Assembly: GCA_024234075.1 (NCBI GenBank)
Contig: JACKOV010000002.1
Location: forward strand, 806,001 to 870,000
Length of the DNA: 64,000 bases
Source: Nevskiaceae bacterium
GTDB taxonomy: Bacteria > Pseudomonadota > Gammaproteobacteria > Steroidobacterales > Steroidobacteraceae
Direction of reading: 5' to 3'
The notes below the pieces were generated by a model. That model saw only the letters and a list, made by a program, of their open reading frames with translations. It was not told the origin of the DNA and made no database searches. Below are positions 16,584-24,851 of the stretch, one piece after another. Position 1 is the stretch's first letter, and every line of letters begins with the position of its first letter. Made by a program: the position numbers and the translations under genes.

Positions 16584-16590
16584 GCAGCGT

Positions 16591-17187
16591 ATGAGCTTGT
16601 CTGCTTGTTTGCGTTCGGGACTGGTCGGCGCCTGGCTGGCGGCCGTCGTCCCGGGGCCGGCCCTGGCGGCCACGCCCTTCATCGATTCGTTGCCCACCGC
16701 GCCGGGTCCGGCGGGCTCGCCGTTGTCGTCGGCCAGCCGGGGCGTCGCTGCCGAGGCGCTGCCGATCGCAACCCGCGTCCTGGTGCGCAAGTCCGAAAGG
16801 CGGCTGTACCTGCTGCGGGGCGACGAGGTGCTGCGGTCCTATCGCGTGGCCCTGGGCCTGAACCCGGTCGGCCACAAACAGCGCGAAGGCGACTTCCGCA
16901 CCCCCGAGGGCAGTTATCGGCTGGTCAGGCGCAATCCGCGCAGCGACTACTTCATGTCGCTGAAGGTGTCGTACCCGAATGCCGACGATGTCGCGCGCGC
17001 GCGCCGCAACGGCTGGGCCGCCGGCGGCTCGATCATGATCCACGGCCTGCCGAACGACCCGTACAAGGGTCTCGACTACTACGCCACCCGCGACTGGACC
17101 GACGGCTGCATCGCGGTCTCGAATGCCGACATGCTCGAGATCTGGATGCTGGTCGCCGACAACGCGCCGATCGATATCCAGCCCTGA
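16591..17187 (+). CDS. L,D-transpeptidase (YkuD/YafK-type)
   Basis: 198-residue periplasmic enzyme that forms or breaks 3-3 peptidoglycan cross-links or protein-murein links. A signal peptide runs to about ALA at residue 29. The YkuD domain covers about residues 60-195, with RKSERRLYLLRGDEV and REGDFRTPEGSYRL; the active site is IMIHG followed by TDGCIAVSN with catalytic Cys173. Two ATGs, at 16582 and 16591, are possible. The second is preferred because a perfect -10 box overlaps the first, suggesting a leaderless message. The next gene, ppnN, begins 2 bp after the stop. Confidence 0.88.
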   Translation: MSLSACLRSGLVGAWLAAVVPGPALAATPFIDSLPTAPGPAGSPLSSASRGVAAEALPIATRVLVRKSERRLYLLRGDEVLRSYRVALGLNPVGHKQREGDFRTPEGSYRLVRRNPRSDYFMSLKVSYPNADDVARARRNGWAAGGSIMIHGLPNDPYKGLDYYATRDWTDGCIAVSNADMLEIWMLVADNAPIDIQP

Positions 17188-17189
17188 CG

Positions 17190-18578
17190 GTGGAATCCAC
17201 GGTCGTCATTCCCGAGTTCGTCGATGCTCGGGTCGGTCCCCGCGGCGCGCTGGAGAGCCTGTCGCAGGAGGAGATCGAGAAGCTGCTGTCGAGCGGACAG
17301 GGCGGGCTCTACCCGCTGTTCCGGCAGTGCGCGCTCGCGGTGCTGAATACCGGCAGCGACAGCGACAACGCCAAGGAGATCTTCGACAGGTATCGCGACT
17401 TCGACATCCGGCTGCTGCGCCACACCTGGGGCATCAAGCTCGAGATCCGCAATGCGCCGGCGGCGGCCTTCGTCGACGGCGAGATGATCCGTGGCATCAA
17501 GGAACTGCTGTTCTCGGTGCTGCGCGATGTCGTCTACATCGCCAACGAGATCGTCGACGGCGCCCGCTTCGACCTGTCGCGTCCGGCTTCGCTGACCAAT
17601 GCCGTGTTCCACATCCTGCGCAATGCGCGGATCCTCGACCACAAGCTGCGGCCCAATCTGGCCGTCTGCTGGGGCGGCCATTCGATCGATCGCGAGGAGT
17701 ACGAGTACACCAAGAAGGTGGGTTACGAACTCGGCTTGCGCGGCCTCGATGTCTGCACCGGCTGCGGGCCGGGGGCGATGAAGGGCCCGATGAAGGGTGC
17801 CACCATCGGCCACGCCAAGCAGCGCATCGACGGCGGCCGCTACATCGGCCTGACCGAACCCGGCATCATCGCTGCCGAGCCGCCCAACCCGATCGTCAAC
17901 CAACTGGTGATCATGCCGGACATCGAGAAGCGCCTGGAGGCGTTCGTCCGGTTGGCGCACGGCATCGTGGTATTTCCGGGCGGGGTCGGCACCGCCGAGG
18001 AGATTTTCTACCTGCTCGGTATCCTGCTTGATCCGGCCAATGCCGAGCAGCCGTTCCCGGTGGTGCTGACTGGGCCGAAGGGCAGCGCGCCCTATTTCGA
18101 ACAGATCCATCGTTTTCTCGTCCGCACGCTCGGCGAGCAGGCGGCCGAGCGGGTACAGATCATCATCGGGGATCCTGCCGAAGTCGCTCGTTTCATGGTG
18201 CGCGGATTCGAGGAAGTGCGGCAGTTTCGCCGCAAGCATTCCGATTCCTACAACTTCAACTGGTTGCTGCGCATCGATGGCGAATTCCAGCGGCCGTTCG
18301 CGGTGACGCACGAGTCGATGCACGCCTTGCGGCTGTATCGCGATCAGCCGGTGCACGCGCTGGCGGCGGATCTGCGGCGGGCGTTCTCGGGAATCGTCTG
18401 CGGCAACGTCAAGGAGCAGGGTATTCGCATGATCGAACATCACGGCCCGTACGAGCTGGTCGGCGATCCCGAGATTATGTCGATGCTGGACGACCTGCTC
18501 GGAGCTTTCGTTGCGCAAGGGCGGATGAAACTTCCCGGCAGTGTCTATACGCCCTGTTATCGCATCGCGGCCGGCTGA
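17190..18578 (+). CDS. ppnN: nucleotide 5'-monophosphate nucleosidase
   Basis: 462 residues, close to the 454 of E. coli PpnN (YgdH), and similar along the whole chain. The family hydrolyses purine and pyrimidine 5'-monophosphates to ribose 5-phosphate and free base, and in E. coli is controlled by (p)ppGpp. The LOG/lysine-decarboxylase-like core is clear: TGCGPGAMKGPMKG near residue 190 and the PGGVGTAEE motif at 263-271. The N-terminal DUF4478-like and C-terminal DUF3412-like parts are also present (SLSQEEIEKLLSSGQGGLYPLF; GNVKEQGIRMIEHHGPYEL). The GTG start is 2 bp after the L,D-transpeptidase stop, so the two are probably co-transcribed. Confidence 0.92.
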   Translation: MESTVVIPEFVDARVGPRGALESLSQEEIEKLLSSGQGGLYPLFRQCALAVLNTGSDSDNAKEIFDRYRDFDIRLLRHTWGIKLEIRNAPAAAFVDGEMIRGIKELLFSVLRDVVYIANEIVDGARFDLSRPASLTNAVFHILRNARILDHKLRPNLAVCWGGHSIDREEYEYTKKVGYELGLRGLDVCTGCGPGAMKGPMKGATIGHAKQRIDGGRYIGLTEPGIIAAEPPNPIVNQLVIMPDIEKRLEAFVRLAHGIVVFPGGVGTAEEIFYLLGILLDPANAEQPFPVVLTGPKGSAPYFEQIHRFLVRTLGEQAAERVQIIIGDPAEVARFMVRGFEEVRQFRRKHSDSYNFNWLLRIDGEFQRPFAVTHESMHALRLYRDQPVHALAADLRRAFSGIVCGNVKEQGIRMIEHHGPYELVGDPEIMSMLDDLLGAFVAQGRMKLPGSVYTPCYRIAAG

Positions 18579-18757
18579 CTCTCGAGGCGCGCGCAGCGCC
18601 ATCGACACGCATACGCGCTGACATAAGCAGGTAATAATGCACGTATGTCGAGAGCGCGGTCGCAGGATTTCGACGCCGCGGTTTCCATGTGAGCCAGTTC
18701 CTCCGATCGAGTAACCCGCGGCCCTAGTCTGCCTCCCACGCACAGGGAGCGCGTTCA

Positions 18758-19054
18758 ATGAGTTCTACCGGCAGATTTCGTACTGGCATCATCACGGCGG
18801 CGGGAGTGACCCGCGAGTCAGTGTTGCCACCCGGTGTCGCGGCACCGACCATGTCGGGCACCGCCGGCGCTGTGAACGGTTCGCCGTATGCCGGTTGGGC
18901 GGAGCGGGTGCAGCGCGCGCACGGCCGGCATGCGGCGATCACCCGCAATCTGTATAGCTGGTCGAGCTACAAGAACTGGACGGAGAAGGTCAAGGACAGC
19001 TGGCAGGACGAGCCGGCAGAAAAGGACGGCGTCCGCAAACCCGGCCCTCGCTGA
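18758..19054 (+). CDS. 98-residue hypothetical protein
   Basis: Small soluble protein with no recognised domain. The N-terminal half is Gly/Ala/Ser-rich; the second half is more charged and structured-looking (NLYSWSSYKNWTEKVKDSW). A plausible ribosome site (AGGGAG) lies about 9 bases before the ATG. It stands alone: 179 bp downstream of ppnN and convergent with parA. The codon choice and composition are like its neighbours. It may be genuine, but no homology supports it. Confidence 0.45.
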   Translation: MSSTGRFRTGIITAAGVTRESVLPPGVAAPTMSGTAGAVNGSPYAGWAERVQRAHGRHAAITRNLYSWSSYKNWTEKVKDSWQDEPAEKDGVRKPGPR

Positions 19055-19073
19055 TAGAGATCGATCTGGCCCT

Positions 19074-19093
19074 GGCCGGCAGCCCTGCCGGCC
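19074..19093. terminator. inverted repeat between convergent genes
   Basis: An 8-bp perfect stem (GGCCGGCA/TGCCGGCC) with a 4-base loop between the ends of the hypothetical gene and parA. No T tract on either side; a likely shared transcript end. Confidence 0.45.
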
Positions 19094-19104
19094 ACGCATG
19101 GGCC

Positions 19105-19860
19105 TCAGCCGCGGGCCGAATCCTGGCTGCCGCTGGCGAAACTCACTTCCGGAAGCGTTGCCTGCGGATCGAAGCCGGCTGCGGCGGCCGATGGGCCGGC
19201 AGCCGAGCCGCTGCGGCCGCTTTCGATCCACTCGACCAGCGGTTGCCACTGGCGCGTATCTTCGGCGACCAGATGGGGCTTCATTTCATGGATCCCGACA
19301 CCGAGCTCGGCGCTGCGGACATAGTTCTGCGAATCCCGCAGGGTAGCGACGACCGGCACGCTCAAGGTCGCCAGGAAGCGCTGTAGCGACTGGTAGACCA
19401 GCGTATTGCGACGGACGCGGTTCGCGACCACACCGATGCGGTTTTCGGCGCGGCGGATTTTCGCGACCAGCAGCAGATCGGCGATCACCCGCGTGCAGGT
19501 ATGGACGTCGATGTCCGAGGGCAGTACCGGGACGATGATCTTGTCGGCATCGCGGACTGCATCGGCCAGTTTGAGCGCTTCCAGGGCCGCCGGGGTGTCG
19601 ATGACGATGCGGCTCGCAGCCGGCGGGATTCGCAGGCGGAAGGTGCGGGTCGTGCGGCCGTCGTCCTCCCAGGCGGCCATGCCATGGATCGGGAAGGCGC
19701 CCGGTCCGCGTTTGCGGAACCAGCGGGTGGTCGAGCCCTGCGGATCCTGGTCCATCAGCACCACGCGCTCGTGATGGACGGCGTAGTAGCTCGCCAGGTT
19801 GATCGCGACCGTCGTCTTGCCCGATCCGCCCTTGGGATTTACGACGACGATCTTGAGCAT
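19105..19860 (-). CDS. orphan ParA-family ATPase
   Basis: 251 residues with a deviant Walker A motif, PKGGSGKTT (Lys10 and Lys15), then MDQDPQGSTTRWF and IVIDTPA for the switch and Walker B parts. ParA proteins position cargo (chromosome, plasmid, protein clusters) through ATP-dependent dimers on DNA. No parB or parS is next to it, so it belongs to the orphan ParA group, which often places protein complexes rather than DNA. The C-terminal 40 residues are Gly/Ala/Ser-rich and look disordered. The start is at MLKIVVVNPKGG, flush with the first strand; 45 codons upstream are discarded as low-complexity. Confidence 0.88.
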   Translation of the reverse strand: MLKIVVVNPKGGSGKTTVAINLASYYAVHHERVVLMDQDPQGSTTRWFRKRGPGAFPIHGMAAWEDDGRTTRTFRLRIPPAASRIVIDTPAALEALKLADAVRDADKIIVPVLPSDIDVHTCTRVIADLLLVAKIRRAENRIGVVANRVRRNTLVYQSLQRFLATLSVPVVATLRDSQNYVRSAELGVGIHEMKPHLVAEDTRQWQPLVEWIESGRSGSAAGPSAAAAGFDPQATLPEVSFASGSQDSARG

Positions 19861-20042
19861 GGGGGCGGGGCGCTGTCGCTGGATTCTGTTACATCTGTCC
19901 CAGGCAGTCTGCGGCGCGGGCAGGCGCGTTGCAAGCACCCTGGCCATGCATGCGGTGGCGCGGCTGTATGTGCGCGCGCCTGTGATGTTCCGCACGGCGA
20001 CGTGGCCTGCCGCCTACGTACGATTCGCCGGTGGAACGCGTG

Positions 20043-20198
20043 ATGTACTTGTGGGACGAGCTCGACGACCTGTTGCGGGCCATCCGCTATCTACTGCACA
20101 AGGCTTGGCACGAGTTCCGCGACAGCGTCGCGTCGTCGCCCGGGCAAGCCGACGCGACCGACGTCGGGCCCGCCGTTGTGGCGGCCCCACCCCCTTGA
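20043..20198 (+). CDS. possible 51-residue protein before htpG
   Basis: MYLWDELDDLLRAIRYLLHK followed by AWHEFRDS, then a Pro/Ala tail. The first 30 residues would form an amphipathic helix. The gene ends 81 bp before htpG on the same strand. A GTG immediately precedes the ATG. No ribosome site is obvious, no family is recognised, and frames on the other strand are also open here, so this is tentative. Confidence 0.3.
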   Translation: MYLWDELDDLLRAIRYLLHKAWHEFRDSVASSPGQADATDVGPAVVAAPPP

Positions 20199-20279
20199 AG
20201 CGGTCCGGATAGACCCCATTCTGGCTTCCCTGCGTCGCGCCCGATGGCCGGGTGCGCATCGATTGCTGTGGGGATGTCC

Positions 20280-22181
20280 ATGACGAACGCTACCGAGAAC
20301 GCGGCGGGCAACGCCGCCAGGCACGGCTTCCAGGCCGAGGTGCGCGAACTGCTGCGCCTGATGATCCACTCGCTCTACAGCCATCGCGAGATCTTCCTGC
20401 GCGAGCTGATTTCCAATGCCTCCGACGCCAACGACAAGCTGCGGTTCGTCGCGCTGGCGCAGCCGGCCCTGCTGGCGGACGAGCCGGAGCTGAAGATCTG
20501 GATCGATTACGACAAGGACGCCGCGACGCTGACGATTCGCGACAATGGCATCGGCATGACGCGCGACGAAGCGGTCGCTCATCTCGGCACGATCGCCAAG
20601 TCCGGCACGGCTGAGTTTTTCCAGCGCCTGACCGGTGACCAGCAGAAGGACTCGGCGCTGATCGGCCAGTTCGGCGTCGGTTTCTATTCGGCGTTCATCG
20701 TCGCCGACGAGGTCGAGGTCTTGTCACGCAAGGCGGGCGAGCCCGCCTCGGCCGGGGTGCGCTGGGCGTCGAAGGCCGATGGCGAGTTCACGGTCGAGGA
20801 TCTCGAGCGGGCTGATCGCGGCACCGCGGTAGTGCTGCATCTCAAGGACGATGCCAAGGAGTTCGCCGATCCCTGGCGGCTGCGTTCCCTGGTGACGCGC
20901 TATTCCGACCACATCGGTTTCCCGGTGTTGATGCGCAAGGAAGGCGAGGCCGGCCTCGACTGGGAGCCGGTCAACCAGGCCAAGGCGTTGTGGACGCGGC
21001 CGCGCAGCGAGATCGGCGACGAGGAGTACCAGGAGTTCTACCGGCACGTCGCCCACGATTTCGCCGAGCCGCTGGCATGGAGTCACAACAAGGTCGAGGG
21101 CAAGCGCGAGTACACCTCGCTGCTGTATGTGCCGGGCCGCGCGCCGTTCGATCTCTGGCAGCGCGATGCCACGCGGGGCCTGAAGCTGTATGTGCGTCGC
21201 GTGTTCATCATGGACGACGCCGTACAGTTCCTGCCGCTCTACCTGCGCTTCATCCGCGGTATCGTCGATTCGAACGATCTGCCGCTGAACGTCTCGCGCG
21301 AGCTGCTGCAGCGGGATGCCGAGGTCGAGGCAATGCGCGCGGCGCTGACCCGGCGGGTGCTCGACATGCTCGCGAAGCTCGCCAAGGACGAGCCGGAGAA
21401 GTACGCCGCGTTCTGGAAGGAATTCGGCAATGTCATCAAGGAAGGCATCGCCGAGGATGCCGGCAACCGCGAGCGCATCCTGCCGCTGTTGCGCTTCGCC
21501 AGTACCCATGACGAGGGCAACGAACCGAAGACCGCGCTGGCCGACTATGTCGCGCGGATGAAGGAAGGGCAGGCCAAGATCTACTACGTGATCGCCGAGA
21601 CCGTCGATGCCGCGCGCGGCAGCCCGTACATCGAGAAGCTGCGCGAACGTGGCGTCGAAGTGCTGTTGATGGGCGACCGCGTCGACGAGTGGGTCATGGG
21701 CCAGGTGCGCGAATTCGACGGCAAACAGTTCAAGGATGCGGCTCGCGGTGACCTCGACCTCGGCGCGCTAGCGGATCCGGCCGATGCCGGCACGCCGACG
21801 GACGAGGCGGCCAAGCAAAACGAGGGCCTGCTGAAACGCATCAAGGACGCGCTCGGCGAGCGCGTGGCGGAAGTGCGGGTCAGCACCCGCCTTACCGATT
21901 CGCCGGCTTGCCTGGTGCTGGCCGAACACGACTTGAGCAGCCAGCTGCGCAAGATCCTGGCGGCCACAGGCCAGACGCCGCCGGAAGGCAAGCCGGTGTT
22001 CGAGTTGAACCTGGCGCATCCGCTGGTGCAGCGACTCGATACGACCGCGGCGGGCAGCGATTTCGATGAACTCGCCTTGCTGCTGTTCGACCAGGCCCGG
22101 CTCGCCGAATCCGGCTCGATCGCCAATCCCGGCGAATTCGTGCGGCGGTTGAACCGGCTGCTTGGCCAACTCATGCGATAA
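20280..22181 (+). CDS. htpG: Hsp90-family chaperone HtpG
   Basis: 633-residue cytosolic ATP-dependent chaperone, the usual HtpG length. The GHKL ATPase domain shows LISNASDANDKLRF (residues 43-56), DNGIGMTRDEAVAHLGTIAK (about 88-107) and GQFGVGFYSAF. The middle domain has the conserved LNVSRELLQ segment supplying the catalytic arginine, and the C-terminal dimerisation domain ends in HPLVQRLDTTAAGSDFDELA. The ATG is chosen because GGGG lies 6 bases upstream; a second ATG two codons earlier is possible. The FKBP lipoprotein follows 7 bp after the stop, so a folding-factor operon is likely. Confidence 0.96.
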   Translation: MTNATENAAGNAARHGFQAEVRELLRLMIHSLYSHREIFLRELISNASDANDKLRFVALAQPALLADEPELKIWIDYDKDAATLTIRDNGIGMTRDEAVAHLGTIAKSGTAEFFQRLTGDQQKDSALIGQFGVGFYSAFIVADEVEVLSRKAGEPASAGVRWASKADGEFTVEDLERADRGTAVVLHLKDDAKEFADPWRLRSLVTRYSDHIGFPVLMRKEGEAGLDWEPVNQAKALWTRPRSEIGDEEYQEFYRHVAHDFAEPLAWSHNKVEGKREYTSLLYVPGRAPFDLWQRDATRGLKLYVRRVFIMDDAVQFLPLYLRFIRGIVDSNDLPLNVSRELLQRDAEVEAMRAALTRRVLDMLAKLAKDEPEKYAAFWKEFGNVIKEGIAEDAGNRERILPLLRFASTHDEGNEPKTALADYVARMKEGQAKIYYVIAETVDAARGSPYIEKLRERGVEVLLMGDRVDEWVMGQVREFDGKQFKDAARGDLDLGALADPADAGTPTDEAAKQNEGLLKRIKDALGERVAEVRVSTRLTDSPACLVLAEHDLSSQLRKILAATGQTPPEGKPVFELNLAHPLVQRLDTTAAGSDFDELALLLFDQARLAESGSIANPGEFVRRLNRLLGQLMR

Positions 22182-22188
22182 TCCCACA

Positions 22189-22728
22189 GTGAACGCGTCG
22201 TCTCGTGATGTCCCGCCGGGCGGGGCACAGTGGTTTTTCGCCCCGTCGACCTGCCGACAGTCAGGACGGTCGATCGTCCTGGCTCTGCTGTCGGCCGGCC
22301 TGCTTGCCGGCTGTCCGGCGGGCGAGGGTGGTGGCGGCGCTTATCGCGATCCAGCACTACTCCAACAGGGGAACCGCATGACCTCATCGCTGCAGACCAT
22401 CGAACTCAAGCCCGGTACCGGAGTCGAGATCAAGCCCGGCCAGACGGCCGTGGTGCACTACACGGGCTGGTTGTATGCCGACGGTGCGCCCGACAACAAA
22501 GGGCGCAAGTTCGACAGCTCGCGCGATCGCGGCGATCCGTTCGCGTTCCGCGTCGGTGGCGGTGAAGTCATCAAGGGTTGGGACCAGGGTGTGGCCGGCA
22601 TGCAGGTCGGCGGCGAGCGTCGCCTGGTGATCCCGTCGGAACTCGGTTACGGCGCACGCGGTGCCGGCGGCGTGATTCCGGGCGGTGCGACCCTGGTGTT
22701 CGACGTCGAGCTCGTCTCGATTCGGTGA
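22189..22728 (+). CDS. FKBP-type peptidyl-prolyl isomerase lipoprotein
   Basis: 179 residues. The last 105 form one FKBP domain: AVVHYTGWLYADG, GRKFDSSRDRGDPF, VIKGWDQGVAGMQVGG, LGYGARGAGGVIPGG, with the usual aromatic pocket residues. It catalyses cis-trans isomerisation of prolyl bonds. In front lies a hydrophobic segment ending in LLAGC, a lipobox, which only appears if translation starts at the upstream GTG; an internal ATG at 22378 would give a cytosolic FKBP of 116 residues. I prefer the lipoprotein reading. It follows htpG by 7 bp, and its stop overlaps the next gene's GTG. Confidence 0.85.
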   Translation: MNASSRDVPPGGAQWFFAPSTCRQSGRSIVLALLSAGLLAGCPAGEGGGGAYRDPALLQQGNRMTSSLQTIELKPGTGVEIKPGQTAVVHYTGWLYADGAPDNKGRKFDSSRDRGDPFAFRVGGGEVIKGWDQGVAGMQVGGERRLVIPSELGYGARGAGGVIPGGATLVFDVELVSIR

Positions 22729-23429
22729 GTCTCGGCATCGCGCCCGGGCCGCTGTCGATCGACGGACCGGTCGGTCCGCTCGAGGCGCTGCTCGAACTGC
22801 CGGCGCAGCAGGGGCGGGGGCAGGGGGCTGGGGCTGGTGGGGCGCCGTCGTCGCTGCCACCGCCGCCGCGTGCGCTCGGCGTCGTCTGCCACCCGCATCC
22901 GCTGTTCGGCGGCACCCTGACCAACAAGGTCGTGCACACCGTGGCGCGGGCGTTCACGGCGCAGGGCGCGGCCACGCTGCGCTTCAACTTCCGCGGCACC
23001 GGCCGCTCGGCCGGCAGCTACGACGAGGGACGCGGCGAGACCGCCGACCTGCTCGCCGTGGTGGCCTGGGGGCGTGCGCAGTATCCCGACCTGCCTCTGT
23101 GGCTCGGTGGTTTCTCTTTCGGTTCCTTCGTCGCATTAAATGGCCAGGCCGCCGCCGGTGCCGCGCGGCTGGTTACGGTCGCGCCGCCGCTGGGCCGCTG
23201 GGATTTTTCCGCCATCGACCCGCCGCGCGAGCCCTGGCTGGTGATCCAGGGCGATCAGGACGAGCTGGTCGACCATCGTGCAGTGCAGCGCTGGATCGGG
23301 TCGCTGCCTGTGCCTCCACAGTTGGCGTTGCTGCCCGGCGCCGAACATTTCTTCCACGGGCGGTTGCACGAGATCAAGGATCTGGTGACGTCCTTTCTCG
23401 ACGAGCCGCCTACCGCTCAACAAGACTAA
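22725..23429 (+). CDS. alpha/beta hydrolase (COG2945-like)
   Basis: 234-residue serine hydrolase. The core begins VVCHPHPLFGGTL, the signature of this small alpha/beta hydrolase group; the nucleophile elbow is GGFSFGSF (Ser about 136), the acid is in GDQDELVD and the histidine in AEHFFHG. A Gly/Pro-rich loop near residues 25-45 is an insertion. The GTG start overlaps the FKBP stop (GTGA), so it is co-translated with the two folding genes. The group is of uncharacterised specificity. Confidence 0.85.
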   Translation: MSLGIAPGPLSIDGPVGPLEALLELPAQQGRGQGAGAGGAPSSLPPPPRALGVVCHPHPLFGGTLTNKVVHTVARAFTAQGAATLRFNFRGTGRSAGSYDEGRGETADLLAVVAWGRAQYPDLPLWLGGFSFGSFVALNGQAAAGAARLVTVAPPLGRWDFSAIDPPREPWLVIQGDQDELVDHRAVQRWIGSLPVPPQLALLPGAEHFFHGRLHEIKDLVTSFLDEPPTAQQD

Positions 23430-23441
23430 GTGGATCGACGG

Positions 23442-23732
23442 CTATGTGATCGGTGGATACCAAAGTTCGATTCTTCCCGGCGCGGAAGGGTTGGCGGCTG
23501 CGGATGGCCTATATACCTTGGCGATATGGGGTCGTTCGTGTGCGGCAATGAAATCGTGGATTTTCGGCTCCGTCGCTACGAACGCTTCAGCCAATTCGGG
23601 AAATAGCGCGTGGCCCACAACCACCAGCAGCGCGACGTTGTTCTCGATGACCGCGTTCTTCTCGTTCGGCTTGTAGCGAATACGGCCATCGTGCGTGACG
23701 GCAACCCACCCTATCTTGCCAATCTCGCGCAT
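23442..23732 (-). pseudogene. C-terminal part of a PIN-like toxin, truncated
   Basis: 96 codons. The residues IGKIGWVAVTHDGRIRY and then FIAAHERPHIAKVYRP fit the second half of small PIN-like ribonuclease toxins that pair with DUF433 antitoxins. The first half, with the leading acidic residues of the active site, is missing. Instead, the DNA upstream is the front part of the antitoxin gene in another frame. Thus the frame is still open, but the toxin is decapitated and probably inactive. The family assignment is from memory of typical sequences. Confidence 0.6.
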
Positions 23733-23973
23733 CCACCTTCACGCAATGATCCGCGCGCAGCGAACTCGGCACATGCGCCTCGATCAGGTTCCAGAACGAC
23801 AGCCTCGGCGGCGGATTGCTGGCCGGGCGAATCAAGGGCTTGAAGTGGGCTGGTCCCTGTCCCGTCGGCTAGGGGCGGCCGATGATCTGCGAACGCAATG
23901 TGGCCGGTGCTACTTTCAGGTAGCGGGCAGCCTCAACCAGCGTATAGGCCGGTTGGTTGCGGATGTTGCCGTT
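23733..23973 (-). pseudogene. DUF433-type antitoxin remnant with in-frame stops
   Basis: One frame reads NQPAYTLVEAARYLKVAPAT, a helix-turn-helix start, then IIGRP-stop-PTGQG, then FKPLIRPA and LSFWNLIEAHV, the expected order for DUF433-family antitoxins. The stop (TAG at 23869-23871) stands where the family usually has tyrosine (GRPYPT), so it looks like a single nonsense change. A second stop lies just before the recognisable start. After VPSSLRADHCVKV the homology ends and toxin sequence takes over in another frame. Confidence 0.65.
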
Positions 23974-24060
23974 CTAGCCACGTCGAAAACCGTGCTTCAT
24001 TCGGTGGAGGTCGGTAGAGATTGTACTGCCCCTGGAAAATCCCCCGCAGCGACGCCGCCG

Positions 24061-24729
24061 TCAGGTGCGCAGCGTGTAGCCCACTCCGCGCACGGTATGG
24101 ATCAACGGCGAGTCGAATTCCCGGTCGATCGCCTGGCGCAGGCGGCTGACGTGTACGTCGATCAGGTTGGTCTGCGGATCGAAGCGGATATCCCAGACGG
24201 CTTCGAGCAGCATGCTGCGGGTGACCACCTGGCCGGCGTGGCGCATCAGAAATTCGAGCAGGTGGAACTCGCGGCCGGTCAGGGAGACTTCGCGGCCGGC
24301 GCGGGTCACGCGGTGGGCGATCAGGTCCATTTCGAGGTCGTCGACCCGCAGCACGGTCTCGGCGGTGCTGTGGCGCCTGCGCAGCAGCGATTCGATCCGC
24401 GCCAGCAGTTCCTCGAGGGCAAACGGTTTGCCGAGGTAGTCGTCGCTGCCGGCGCGCAGGCCGAGTACGCGGTCGTCGACGGTGTCGAGTGCCGAGAGCA
24501 CCAGGATCGGCACCTGGTCGCCGCGGGCGCGCAGGGCGCGAACGACCTCCAGGCCTTCGAGGCGCGGCAGCATGCGGTCGGTGATCACCAGATCGAAGTT
24601 GCCGGCAGTCGCCGCCTGGAGCCCGGCCTGGCCGTCGGTGACGCGCGTGACTTCGAAGCCGCGCGCCGCCAGCGGGGCGGTGATTTCGGCGGCCAGCCGG
24701 GTGTCGTCTTCGATCAGCAACAGGTTCAT
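24061..24729 (-). CDS. OmpR-family response regulator (canonical receiver)
   Basis: 222 residues. The receiver domain is complete: LLIEDD acidic pocket (residues 4-9), phosphoacceptor Asp51 in ITDRMLP, the VLSA threonine/serine position and Lys in LGKPF. The DNA-binding winged helix covers about residues 130-220 (LTGREFHLLEFL, IDVHVSRLRQAID). No histidine kinase follows on this strand. A close relative with a degenerate receiver starts 122 bp away in the opposite direction, and the only nearby kinase on that side is in that relative's operon. The start at MNLLLIEDD is flush with the first receiver strand. Confidence 0.93.
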   Translation of the reverse strand: MNLLLIEDDTRLAAEITAPLAARGFEVTRVTDGQAGLQAATAGNFDLVITDRMLPRLEGLEVVRALRARGDQVPILVLSALDTVDDRVLGLRAGSDDYLGKPFALEELLARIESLLRRRHSTAETVLRVDDLEMDLIAHRVTRAGREVSLTGREFHLLEFLMRHAGQVVTRSMLLEAVWDIRFDPQTNLIDVHVSRLRQAIDREFDSPLIHTVRGVGYTLRT

Positions 24730-24851
24730 GAGAGTCCGTATGGTGCCCGAAGCCGGGCTCCGTGGGGATTCGGTGGCCGATCTAGAACTCAGAACTTTAC
24801 CTCCTCCCTCGGGGTTTGCCATGACGGGTTCCTGGTAGGAGACTGATCCGC

